From the IMG/VR virus record IMGVR_UViG_3300038678_000107, positions 1 to 37,910 of that record: a stretch of 37,910 nt of DNA; one strand, written 5' to 3'. Each line of letters starts with the position of its first letter. Position 1 is the first letter of the stretch. Shown one piece after another: positions 1 to 7,837 of the stretch. The translations under genes were made by a program, and so were the position numbers. The notes under the pieces are model-generated. The model saw nothing but the letters and a program-made list of their open reading frames with translations, was not told the origin of the DNA and did no database searches. The stretch comes from a virus.

Positions 1-826
1 TGAATCGATACGAGATCCGGTTGAGGTTTGCACCAGAGAGTGTGAAGTCTCCTGAGCCTGGGATCGCAATCGAGACGAAGTCGAACGCGATGACAGAGCC
101 TGTGCTCAATCCAACAGTGAAGAAGTCGGTGCCGTCCGTGAAGATGAAACACGAGTCGTTGGGATCGAGGTTGATACTCGCAGAATCATCGATCACTCCA
201 GAAGGAGGCACGATGTTGAGTGTGCCCGTTCCAGAGTTTCTCAGCATGAAGAACCAGTCGTCACCGACTGCAGCTGGAGAGGGCAGGTTGCACGTACCTG
301 TGCCGATGGTGTAGATCAAACACTTCGCTCGATCCGCATCGACCACTGTGAACGGAGTCGCTGCCTCGACATCGGACTCGATCATCTGGTTCAGCGTGGT
401 GGAGATCGCTTTGATGCCTGCACCAGTCAACGCACCCGCTGTAGCAGTAGAGACCGCTGAGCCCATCTGAAAGAAAGTCCACGTTCCTGCAGCTGTCGTA
501 TTGTCCGTGAGGGTGAACACAAACTGCTCACCCGGTGCGACCGTCGAGATCGTGCCTCCTGCATCGTCACGCACCGTGTACAGGTTGGCACCAATGTTGT
601 TGAACAATACTTTCTGACCTGTGCCTGACTGCCGTGCATCCGGCATGTCGATGTTGATCGCAGGCACCGTCGCGTCGATATCCATGAAGTCAGCGACTAC
701 ATCGATACCCGCAATCTGCTGCTCAATGGGCCATTGCAACGTGACGTCTACAGCAGTCGTGATCGCGAGGTAACTTGTCTGCGACGGGAAGATCAGCTGC
801 CCACCAAAAACTTCTGCGTATGCCAT
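1..826 (-). CDS. Partial virion (tail/fibre-like) protein, cut by left edge
   Basis: An open frame starts at the ATG at 826-824 (MAYAEVFGGQLIFPSQTSYL) and runs off the left edge without a stop, giving at least 275 residues. Its start overlaps the upstream gene's stop (TGATG), so the two are probably translationally coupled. The protein is beta-rich, with Gly, Thr and Asp in repeated short strands and a segment reading NLPSPAAVGDDWFFMLRNSG. That texture is common in phage tail and fibre proteins that carry sugar-binding or trimerising beta domains. It follows the adaptor gene at the end of the structural operon, which fits a distal tail role. I see no catalytic motif. The real length and C-terminus are unknown. 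Confidence 0.7.
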   Translation of the reverse strand, partial: MAYAEVFGGQLIFPSQTSYLAITTAVDVTLQWPIEQQIAGIDVVADFMDIDATVPAINIDMPDARQSGTGQKVLFNNIGANLYTVRDDAGGTISTVAPGEQFVFTLTDNTTAAGTWTFFQMGSAVSTATAGALTGAGIKAISTTLNQMIESDVEAATPFTVVDADRAKCLIYTIGTGTCNLPSPAAVGDDWFFMLRNSGTGTLNIVPPSGVIDDSASINLDPNDSCFIFTDGTDFFTVGLSTGSVIAFDFVSIAIPGSGDFTLSGANLNRISYRF

Positions 827-1470
827 CAGACACTCTCCCTCGTGACTTGTCTGTCGATGATGCGCCGCACATCCTGCTGTTCGAGGATCATCACGTCCCT
901 GTCATAGATACCTTGCCACACAGGGATGCGCTCATCGTTGTTCAAAAAAGGAGTTGCCTGGAGAAGTGACGCATGCAACAGAGCATTGGGGGCAAAGTCT
1001 GTTGTCCAGTTTGTCTGGTTTGCGCCATCCAACAATGCAGGCAGCTCCCAATAATTGACCTCGAACGGATAAGCGAAATCCGCTGAGGGTGCAATCAACC
1101 AGTTGAAGTAGTCGTAGTCAGCATAGAACTTCGGCTGGTCCGTGAGATCCTCATCGGGCCAATACCGACGCAGGTACTCATACACACGAGGAAACAATGG
1201 TGTGCGTATCTGCGTTGCACCTACCCCGAAGTTGATCGAGATCGTGTCCCTCCATCGATCAGGCTTGGGAATCACCGACTGACCTATCGTCATCACATCC
1301 GTCACGACGTTTATGAAGCCCAGGATCTTCAACGAGTTCGCAAGATTTCTCTCTGCGAGGTTGATCAGACGAGGAAGCTCAGAGAACACCGTGGGATCGA
1401 CGGACGTGCCCCGCTCCAAGTACTTGCGCAGGTCATCCTGCAACGAGTCAAAGGTCAGTGTCTCTGCCAT
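826..1470 (-). CDS. Head-to-tail adaptor / tubular-protein-like protein
   Basis: 214 residues starting MAETLTFDSLQDDLRKYLER. The opening pattern is typical of podovirus adaptor proteins that sit under the portal and seal the head: a helix, then LPRLINLAERNLANSLKILG, then a beta part with PDRWRDTISINF and repeated aromatic/Arg strand segments. Such proteins belong to the broad T7 gp11 / SU10-adaptor type. It lies after the lysis cassette and just before the truncated beta-rich protein, with a one-base overlap. The assignment is by sequence texture from memory and not by alignment. A second adaptor candidate lies at 6773-7834, which is usual because podovirus necks stack two adaptor rings. Confidence 0.55.
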   Translation of the reverse strand: MAETLTFDSLQDDLRKYLERGTSVDPTVFSELPRLINLAERNLANSLKILGFINVVTDVMTIGQSVIPKPDRWRDTISINFGVGATQIRTPLFPRVYEYLRRYWPDEDLTDQPKFYADYDYFNWLIAPSADFAYPFEVNYWELPALLDGANQTNWTTDFAPNALLHASLLQATPFLNNDERIPVWQGIYDRDVMILEQQDVRRIIDRQVTRESV

Positions 1471-1481
1471 CGGTTACGTCC

Positions 1482-1886
1482 TCAGGGTTGTCCTGGCGTG
1501 CCTTCGCCGGGAGGTGCAGGGTCGGCTTCTTCTTCCGCTTCTGGTTCAGCCTCAGGAACCGGCTCTGCTTCCGGGGTTTCTTCTTCTTCAACTGGCTCCT
1601 CCTCCGCTGTGAGTTCGTCCTTCACAGCTTGCAGTCGATCATGTGCAGCCTGACCACGCGAACGCATGTCATCCCACTCAGCGGATGTTGGATCTCGATT
1701 GTCAGCCACCATAGCCTCGATGGTTGCAGTGAAGGCTTTCAGGTCTTCAAAGGTCTCCGCACCTTCTTCGATCAGGGAAGCGAGGAGACCCAGGAGTTCA
1801 GACCCATCCCTTCCTCGAATTTTGATTCCCCCAAGCAACATGGAGATACCGCGCAGTGCAACAATTACTAATTCGACTGGACTCAT
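1482..1886 (-). CDS. Small protein with hydrophobic start and acidic Glu/Pro tail
   Basis: 134 residues. Residues 1-20 (MSPVELVIVALRGISMLLGG) could form an amphipathic or membrane helix. The middle is helical. The last 40 residues are almost entirely Glu, Pro and Ala, and must be strongly acidic and disordered. The start ATG overlaps the stop of the lipoprotein gene by 4 bases, so it is expressed with the lysis cassette. Function is not recognisable. An accessory lysis role or a small virion protein are both possible. Confidence 0.75.
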   Translation of the reverse strand: MSPVELVIVALRGISMLLGGIKIRGRDGSELLGLLASLIEEGAETFEDLKAFTATIEAMVADNRDPTSAEWDDMRSRGQAAHDRLQAVKDELTAEEEPVEEEETPEAEPVPEAEPEAEEEADPAPPGEGTPGQP

Positions 1887-2260
1887 TCCTGTGCTCCTTT
1901 GACGCTACGAACCAGATCATTGATGAGCGGGAGAGCCCGGTCGATCCATGCTTCAAGACTCGTGCGAGTGGTTGAATTGTTCAGTGCTTGCATGTCCTCC
2001 GCTGCATTGAGCAGTGAAGTGACGACAGGACTCGCTCGCTCTTCAGCTTCCACGAGACCGAGTCGAACCGAACGGGGCAGTGCGTCGTTCTCTGCGAGAT
2101 CCGCAGCCTTCTCCGCGAAGAGGGTGTACATGCCGTAGACGGCATACGCACGTTGCTCCAGTGTCTCTGCCTTGCCAGCGGGATTGATTGACTCGCACGC
2201 TACGAGGGCAAATCCCATGACGAGCCAGAGTGGGAATGCGTAGTGAAGTACTCTAGCCAT
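1883..2260 (-). CDS. Small lipoprotein of the lysis cassette (possible outer-membrane spanin)
   Basis: 125 residues from the ATG at 2260, which overlaps the holin stop by 8 bases; a longer in-frame extension upstream lies inside the holin gene and is less likely. The first 22 residues form a lipoprotein signal: MARVLHYAFPLW, a hydrophobic stretch, then the lipobox LVAC with Cys22 as the predicted lipidated residue. The mature part is helical. A lipoprotein encoded directly after holin and endolysin in a phage of a Gram-negative host suggests an outer-membrane spanin that helps disrupt the outer membrane. It lacks the Pro-rich character of classical Rz1, and no clear inner-membrane partner is adjacent, so the spanin call is inference; the lipoprotein call is direct. 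Confidence 0.7.
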   Translation of the reverse strand: MARVLHYAFPLWLVMGFALVACESINPAGKAETLEQRAYAVYGMYTLFAEKAADLAENDALPRSVRLGLVEAEERASPVVTSLLNAAEDMQALNNSTTRTSLEAWIDRALPLINDLVRSVKGAQE

Positions 2261-2456
2261 TGCCAGTCCCCTTCGTGAATTTGTCTTTCGGCAGGACGTA
2301 GCCTGCCATGACTGCAACGACACCTGTGATCGCAGCTTCGAGACCAACTGGTGCCGTTGACATCAGGGCAGGCGCAAAGAAGCCCAGCAGCCACATCACG
2401 ATGACCGTTGCTCCTGCAGCTAACCCAACCGTTTGTATATTCGTTTGATCGTTCAT
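2253..2456 (-). CDS. Putative holin
   Basis: 67 residues with two predicted membrane spans (about 10-33 and 38-56) and a short basic tail (KDKFTKGTGNG). Size, topology and position directly after the M15 peptidase gene match a small holin that permeabilises the inner membrane so that the endolysin can reach peptidoglycan. The stop overlaps the start of the lipoprotein gene. Family identity within the many unrelated holin types is not assigned. Confidence 0.7.
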   Translation of the reverse strand: MNDQTNIQTVGLAAGATVIVMWLLGFFAPALMSTAPVGLEAAITGVVAVMAGYVLPKDKFTKGTGNG

Positions 2457-2866
2457 TAGTCCTCCTCCACCAGCTCCCAGTGAGGGAGATCGTGAAAGCT
2501 TTGGTCGGTGAATGTCAGATCGCTATCCCAATCCCCACCCCACCGGACTGGGATTTGCAAATCGTCCGCCACCGCAAAGACGAATCCGGCAAAGAAGATG
2601 AACCTCTCTCTACTGTCCCAAGGGATTCCCTCACCGGGGTAGTACGGACCCACGTCCACAGCGCGGGACGGTGAGTGATTGTGAAGAGAAGCCCCCCACT
2701 TGAGTTGTGAACGTCCCTGTCGGTGCATTTCATTCTGTCGTTCTTCATCACGGAAGCCTTCGATGATGGTGCAATCACGATGCACAAGGACCTTGTGGAA
2801 AAGTGCCTGCAATCTCGTATCGCAGGTGTCTAACTGCCTCAAGGAGTTGGTAGAGAACGCAGGCAT
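2456..2866 (-). CDS. Endolysin, M15-family L-alanyl-D-glutamate-type peptidase
   Basis: 136 residues, the usual length for single-domain M15 phage endolysins. The zinc site is visible: His64 and Asp71 in SLHNHSPSRAVDV, and His129 in LPHWEL. Upstream, IIEGFRDEERQNEMHRQG (from about residue 34) matches the conserved helix-strand region of VanY / Ply-like peptidases, including the Arg-rich segment. The enzyme should cleave the peptide stems of peptidoglycan at the end of infection. There is no signal peptide, so it depends on the adjacent holin. Its start overlaps the preceding small gene and its stop overlaps the holin start. Confidence 0.88.
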   Translation of the reverse strand: MPAFSTNSLRQLDTCDTRLQALFHKVLVHRDCTIIEGFRDEERQNEMHRQGRSQLKWGASLHNHSPSRAVDVGPYYPGEGIPWDSRERFIFFAGFVFAVADDLQIPVRWGGDWDSDLTFTDQSFHDLPHWELVEED

Positions 2867-3153
2867 CAGTTAACCTTGTCGTCCTTCACCGGCTTGAGAT
2901 TGCCTCGTCCCTTCCCTTGAGGTTCCTTCTCACCATCCGGTGGTGGATCAGTTTCTTGCTTCGCTGCCAGTTCTGGATTCGGTGAGACAATCAACTCGCC
3001 GCGTGCAATCGCACCCAGCAAGTTTTCGAGCATCGCCAGTGCGCCACTCTTCGAGATGACCAGTGGTACAGCAAGATTATCTACCTGTAACAGCTGTACT
3101 CCAGCAGACGCTGCCATCTGGACTTGTTGTGGTGTCACGTTCATGTTTGCCAT
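2866..3153 (-). CDS. Small hypothetical protein between fibre and endolysin
   Basis: 95 residues starting MANMNVTPQQVQMAASAGVQ. The N-terminal 55 residues look helical (QMAASAGVQLLQVDNLAVPL). The C-terminal 40 are charged, with many Pro, Gly and Lys, and are probably disordered. It sits between the tail-fibre gene and the endolysin gene with a shared base at the endolysin side. No family is recognised; a virion or lysis-timing role is possible from position only. Confidence 0.7.
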   Translation of the reverse strand: MANMNVTPQQVQMAASAGVQLLQVDNLAVPLVISKSGALAMLENLLGAIARGELIVSPNPELAAKQETDPPPDGEKEPQGKGRGNLKPVKDDKVN

Positions 3154-3170
3154 TTCTAGTTCTCCTTTGG

Positions 3171-6100
3171 TTATTGAATCACATCAATTGCTTGTAGATC
3201 GGCAATCAACGTGCCGAGTACATCGGCAAGTTCATCCAACGTCGTTGCATTAGCATCGTAGGCACGATCCGTTGAGACGTTAGTCGGTGTATAGATCTCT
3301 GCGCTCCGACGATCTGCTGTGGTCAGCACTCGCTCGAACCCAGCACCCGTTAAAGTGTTGTTGGCAAAGAGACCACCGAGTGCTGCCGTAGCTGTACGCG
3401 CAACTGAGACACCTACTTCATATAACTCGATGCTGTTGGCACCATCGGGGTCCATCGTGATCAGGTTTCGAGTGACGGCTCCGGTATCGTCGCCTACGAT
3501 ATTGATCACATTAGCGTTGATGAAGCTACGAATCTGAGTGATCCCAGCGGTCACATCAATGTGGAAGATCGTAGCGACACCCGTATCTTCCATCGTGAAG
3601 TTGCCAGAGTCCGCACCGTCTCCGCGTAAGGTCAGACCGACTGAATTGGTATACGCACGAAGCAAAGCATCGTGATACAGCTCAACAGGACCATCAGGGT
3701 CCCCAGTAATCAGCGGGACATCAGCAGACAAAAGATCAGTGGCACGAATCTGTACATGTCCTGAAATCTCTCGGTTTCTCAGTTCGGAGACTCCGGTCGC
3801 TATAACATGCCGCCACGTTCCACGAAGACTAATGTTTTCAATCAACTGAAAAACTGGATCAGCCGCTGCTGATCGAGCACCAAAGCCTTCCGCCACTGTT
3901 TCTGCGGTCACAACCCCAGCGAAACTAAGATCAACGCTATTATCGGGGTCCATCCGAAGCATCTCGCGTGCAACGCCACCAGCATCAGAAAGAAGAAAAC
4001 GGAAGGCTTGACCGTCATTAGTAGCATTGGGGATTAGTTGAATCTCATTGACACCACCTCCACCGATGGTCATCAACCCAACCAACGTAGTTCCATTGCT
4101 TCCAAAGAAACGCAGTGTGCTTCCAGTCGCTGAACTCCCGATGAACTCAGTGCCGAACTGCGCAGTCCGAACGCGAAGGTTATCCTGCCAATACAGAATC
4201 GTTTGGTTATCCGGGTCCCCCGTAAGCAACCGTCGATCAACGCCAGCACTACTTCTGGCACGAAGTTCAAGATGCCCGGAGTTAACTTCGTTTCGGATGA
4301 GCGTGATGTCGGTGCTGACGTCATGCAAGAACGTAGTCGAGAGCGTGACGTTCTCGGTGAGCGTAAGCGTCGGATCAGCAGCAGCACCTGAAGCGATGTC
4401 GAACGGAGATACACCACTAGTTGCTACCGATGTCAGGTCGCCAGTCGTGAGTACTCGCTCGAATCCTGCACCCGTTAACGTGTTGTTTGCCTGTGCTCCA
4501 CCTGATGCTGCAGCTAGCGTACGAAAGACCTCCGCTCCAGCCTGGAAGAGTTTTGCATCAGCAACAGGATCAAAGATAGCCAGGAGAATATCGCCACTAG
4601 CTGCACTACTTCCTCGAAGCCGCAGAGTTCCAGTGTCTTGGAAGAGCTTAAGAGAGAAATCATTGGTGCCTTCGAGGAATCCTATCTGCCAGATGGTTTG
4701 CGCAGACGGGTTCCTGAATGTCAGCCGTGTATCTTGGATCGAGGCATCTGTCGCAGGGTTGTTGTCGAGCGGTCCAAAGATGATCGGACCCGAATTGTCA
4801 GGATCGTAGAAGAAGAGAATACGCTCGGTGCCTGCAGCATTCTCACCAACGAGTTCGACAGGACCACCATGCACGAAGTTCTTCACCCGCATGGTAGTCG
4901 AAAGACCCCCCGTCGCAGGGAATCCGAATTCACCTGCAACTTGAGCAGAGTTGTTCGTTACCCGGAACTGACCATGTTGTGCGAGTCCACTTGCCGGATT
5001 GTTCCCAACATTGGCAACCTCCGTTACAGCGTCAACCCCGGTGTCCAACCGCATCTTCTCAGCAGTACCATTCGCCTCGAAGAAGCGCGTTGAACCGGCA
5101 GGCAGTGCACCAGTGTCGAAGTCAATGACGATAGCTTCACGAAGAACACCCGGTGCTCCAGGGCTTCTACCCCCTAAGATCAGACGTCCACCTTCTACCG
5201 TAGGCTGAACAAAAAACGTATCGCCTGCTGGCTCGAAACCAACTCGCGCCGTTTGTAAATTGTTAGCGTTCTCGAATCGTAGAAGACCGTCCCACGTTCC
5301 ACCGGGGGTTTCAGGGCTATCAGTGCTGGAGCCTGTAATGATTCCAGTGAAAGCATCCGACGCTGTGAGCACACGCTCGAAGCCCGCCCCGGTTAACGTG
5401 TTATTGGCTTCTGCACCACCTGCTGCAGCAGTGGTCGTGCGTAGCGTTGCAACACCCACGTTGAAAATCTGCGCAATACCATCGGGATCAGCTACGAAAA
5501 TATTGCGCTCGACACCACCTGCATCTTCACCAATGAGTTCAACTGTACCTCCGTGAACGAAATTTTTAAGTCGGAGATCAGTGGTGCTGGTAGGGAAGCC
5601 CAACTGAGCTGCAAACGCACCTAATGAGTTGCTCAAGGTAAGATCGACATCCTGAGCAGCACCCGTTGCGGGGTTACCTACACCATCTCCTTGAACATTG
5701 ATGCCTGTGAACGACGTGAAGAATCTGAGAGCACCATCCCAGAAGAGCAGCACACCATTACCGGGATCGCCTTCAAACAGGGTGTTCAGAACACCTAAAA
5801 GATCTTCGCCGCGTATCCTGACAACTCCACCATGTATGACACTGTCGATAGCGAAGACAGCATCCGCATTGAATCCGAGATTGGCTAGCGGATCAGCAAG
5901 TGCGTTCTGCCACTGAAGTTGCGCATTGAAGGAACCCGGTGCTGTTGGATCATCGACGCTCGTTCCCACCGGACCTGCGAAGAAGTCCGAAGCCGTCAGA
6001 ACACGTTCGAGCCCTGCACCCGTGAGCAGGTTGTTAGCAAGCAGTCCACCTGCAGCTGCAGCAATCGTCTCAACCAACACCGTTCCATCTCGGATCGCAA

Positions 6101-6416
6101 TCTGGTGGAAGCCACCTTCCGCATCGTTCGACCAGATGAAGTTATCGCCTGCAGGGTCGAAACCAAAGACACCCGTTTGCTGCAAATTGACATTGCGCCA
6201 GAGAAGCTGTCCATCGAATACTCCCCCACCAATTGATGGGTCATCCGTACTGGTGCCATTGATAAAGAGAGTGGTCGCACTGACGACGAGATCGTCTGCA
6301 GCGACTCTTCGACTGACAACCACTCCACCCTCTGTAGCTTCCACCTCGAAGAACGTAGTCGCACCTATCAGAGGTGTGATGGCGAAGGGCAGATCTGAGA
6401 TTTGTACGTTAGCCAT
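3171..6416 (-). CDS. Large tail fibre / appendage protein with repeated modules
   Basis: 1081 residues, the largest gene of the window. After the start (MANVQISDLPFAITPLIGAT) it consists of repeated beta modules. A block ending in a variant of ANNTLTGAGFERVLT recurs four times, near residues 137, 349, 655 and 1028, followed each time by ASD, TGD or TAD. A shorter motif with DPD or DPG followed by a hydrophobic strand recurs about ten times, in VADPDGIAQIF, LTGDPDNQTILY and LRMDPDNSVDLS among others. The C-terminal 45 residues (TLDELADVLGTLIADLQ) look like a trimerising helix. Fibrous repeats of this sort form trimeric host-recognition fibres in phages. No enzymatic depolymerase motif is evident. 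The module array suggests growth by internal duplication. Confidence 0.75.
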   Translation of the reverse strand: MANVQISDLPFAITPLIGATTFFEVEATEGGVVVSRRVAADDLVVSATTLFINGTSTDDPSIGGGVFDGQLLWRNVNLQQTGVFGFDPAGDNFIWSNDAEGGFHQIAIRDGTVLVETIAAAAGGLLANNLLTGAGLERVLTASDFFAGPVGTSVDDPTAPGSFNAQLQWQNALADPLANLGFNADAVFAIDSVIHGGVVRIRGEDLLGVLNTLFEGDPGNGVLLFWDGALRFFTSFTGINVQGDGVGNPATGAAQDVDLTLSNSLGAFAAQLGFPTSTTDLRLKNFVHGGTVELIGEDAGGVERNIFVADPDGIAQIFNVGVATLRTTTAAAGGAEANNTLTGAGFERVLTASDAFTGIITGSSTDSPETPGGTWDGLLRFENANNLQTARVGFEPAGDTFFVQPTVEGGRLILGGRSPGAPGVLREAIVIDFDTGALPAGSTRFFEANGTAEKMRLDTGVDAVTEVANVGNNPASGLAQHGQFRVTNNSAQVAGEFGFPATGGLSTTMRVKNFVHGGPVELVGENAAGTERILFFYDPDNSGPIIFGPLDNNPATDASIQDTRLTFRNPSAQTIWQIGFLEGTNDFSLKLFQDTGTLRLRGSSAASGDILLAIFDPVADAKLFQAGAEVFRTLAAASGGAQANNTLTGAGFERVLTTGDLTSVATSGVSPFDIASGAAADPTLTLTENVTLSTTFLHDVSTDITLIRNEVNSGHLELRARSSAGVDRRLLTGDPDNQTILYWQDNLRVRTAQFGTEFIGSSATGSTLRFFGSNGTTLVGLMTIGGGGVNEIQLIPNATNDGQAFRFLLSDAGGVAREMLRMDPDNSVDLSFAGVVTAETVAEGFGARSAAADPVFQLIENISLRGTWRHVIATGVSELRNREISGHVQIRATDLLSADVPLITGDPDGPVELYHDALLRAYTNSVGLTLRGDGADSGNFTMEDTGVATIFHIDVTAGITQIRSFINANVINIVGDDTGAVTRNLITMDPDGANSIELYEVGVSVARTATAALGGLFANNTLTGAGFERVLTTADRRSAEIYTPTNVSTDRAYDANATTLDELADVLGTLIADLQAIDVIQ

Positions 6417-6418
6417 TA

Positions 6419-6769
6419 TTAACTCTCTGAAATTGGTCCCAATGAACTGCTCTCAAGCTGACGCAGGTCACCACCAGCTGTTATGCGAGGGTTACCACCA
6501 ACGGTGGAGCGAATGCCAAACAGAGCAACTGTGTTTTCACCACCAGCAGTCAGCGGCTCGTCAGGTCGATAGAACGGCAGCGTCACATCCTCTGTGCGCC
6601 GTGCAGGCAAACGATACGGATCGTAGTCATCGAGATCATCGAGACAGACTTTGAGCCCAGGCGAGTTCGGATCGGAGTACAGATCTTCCAGACTCATCTT
6701 GCGCCAGCAGCGTGCACACACTCCTATGCCGTATGTCGATCTACCTGTAGGGTCAATGAACAGTGCCAT
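6419..6769 (-). CDS. Conserved CxxC virion-neighbourhood protein
   Basis: 116 residues starting MALFIDPTGRSTYGIGVCARC. Cys18 and Cys21 (CARC), plus Cys42 in LKVCLDDLDDYDPYRLP, suggest a small zinc knuckle followed by a conserved DPYRLPARRTE segment. I remember similar small proteins beside adaptor and fibre genes of podovirus-like genomes, but no role is established. It lies between the adaptor and the giant fibre gene, 2 bases from the latter, and is certainly co-transcribed with them. Confidence 0.75.
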   Translation of the reverse strand: MALFIDPTGRSTYGIGVCARCWRKMSLEDLYSDPNSPGLKVCLDDLDDYDPYRLPARRTEDVTLPFYRPDEPLTAGGENTVALFGIRSTVGGNPRITAGGDLRQLESSSLGPISES

Positions 6770-6772
6770 GAT

Positions 6773-7834
6773 CTACCTCGTGTACGGTGAGATGTTGGGA
6801 CGCAGGAACGTATCAGCACCATCCCCTTCGCCTGTCCAAGCATCCGCTAGGTAAAGAGCTGCATCCGCATCGATGATTGGGATCAGCTCGACACGCACTT
6901 CCTTGATCTCGCGTGCGAGATGCGCAGCTAAGCTACAAACGATTGCGAGATACCAACGATCAGGCACCTGCAGCTCATCAGTCATCTCACCCACGTCCTG
7001 CATCTGGCTCTGCACGAAACCCGTGATCTGTGCGAAGGTGAATTGGAACTCAGGGCTCGGCCAGATCTCCAGCTCAGGGATCGTGCGCTGTCGGTCGTAC
7101 CACAGCTGCGTCGGTCGCCCCAGGTTTGTCTTGTCAGGCAGGTTCGAGTAGTCCGTCCTGTTGAGCGTGTGGTAGAACGGAATCTCCTGAGGGGTGTCCT
7201 GATACACCAGCTCCAACACGTTGAGCACCGTGGTGCCGGTCGCACGCAGTCGATAGCTATCAAATGCAGTGACACCCTGCACATCGATCCACAACCATTC
7301 ACCCGCGACCATAGCCTGACCTGTACGTGTAATGAGCGCAGTACTGGTCACGTAGTTGTCATTCGTCGCCTCGATGACGAAGTCCCAGCTCTCAGTCACA
7401 TTGGGCAAGATCCCAAAGGTTCTGATAGCCGTCGCTGAATCGAGTGCCATCGTGATCGTGCCCAGCGTTAACGTCTGTATGGTCGCAGTCGTCACGTCAC
7501 CATCGAACGCATTGTCGGCATCACCCTCTGACGCACTCGCAGTCCCGGTGATCCGAGTCTGAGTGCGCAGGTTAATGTCGAGGATGTCCTCCGTGCCCAG
7601 AGGCAGAGGCACCGTCTGCTCAGCCTCATATATGGGCAAGATGATCGGCTGGACATTCCAAAGCTTGATGCCCTTGTTGACCAACGTCATGCAGAACAGC
7701 CACAGCAGATCGAGTGCCGTGTCTATGTGCTCTACCGTGATCTCCTGCGGGACCATCTTGCAGCGTCTAAACGCATGGTCGATGATCTGCTGGTTCAGGA
7801 AGATCGTTGAACCGACTGTTCCCGATGTCGCCAT
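6773..7834 (-). CDS. Head-to-tail adaptor (P22 gp4-like) with inserted discoidin-like domain
   Basis: 353 residues. The N-terminus (IIDHAFRRCKMVPQEITVEH, with the helix LDLLWLFCMTLVNKGIKLW) and the later segment SNLPDKTNLGRPTQLWYDRQ with ELEIWPSPE read like the P22 gp4 type of DNA-stabilising adaptor below the portal. Residues about 95-212 interrupt this: NAFDGDVTTA, then FDSYRLRATGTTVLNVLELV resemble an F5/8 type C (discoidin/galactose-binding) beta sandwich. The helical part resumes after residue 260. The inserted domain would project from the neck and could bind glycans or reinforce the capsid-tail joint. Both parts are inferred by eye. Confidence 0.65.
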   Translation of the reverse strand: MATSGTVGSTIFLNQQIIDHAFRRCKMVPQEITVEHIDTALDLLWLFCMTLVNKGIKLWNVQPIILPIYEAEQTVPLPLGTEDILDINLRTQTRITGTASASEGDADNAFDGDVTTATIQTLTLGTITMALDSATAIRTFGILPNVTESWDFVIEATNDNYVTSTALITRTGQAMVAGEWLWIDVQGVTAFDSYRLRATGTTVLNVLELVYQDTPQEIPFYHTLNRTDYSNLPDKTNLGRPTQLWYDRQRTIPELEIWPSPEFQFTFAQITGFVQSQMQDVGEMTDELQVPDRWYLAIVCSLAAHLAREIKEVRVELIPIIDADAALYLADAWTGEGDGADTFLRPNISPYTR

Positions 7835-7837
7835 CGT

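Noticed and set aside
4048-4809. Plus-strand frame of 253 codons, and another at 5926-6654
   Set aside because: Both are antisense shadows of the large fibre gene. They lack ribosome sites and are rich in residues expected from reversed Gly/Thr/Asp codons.
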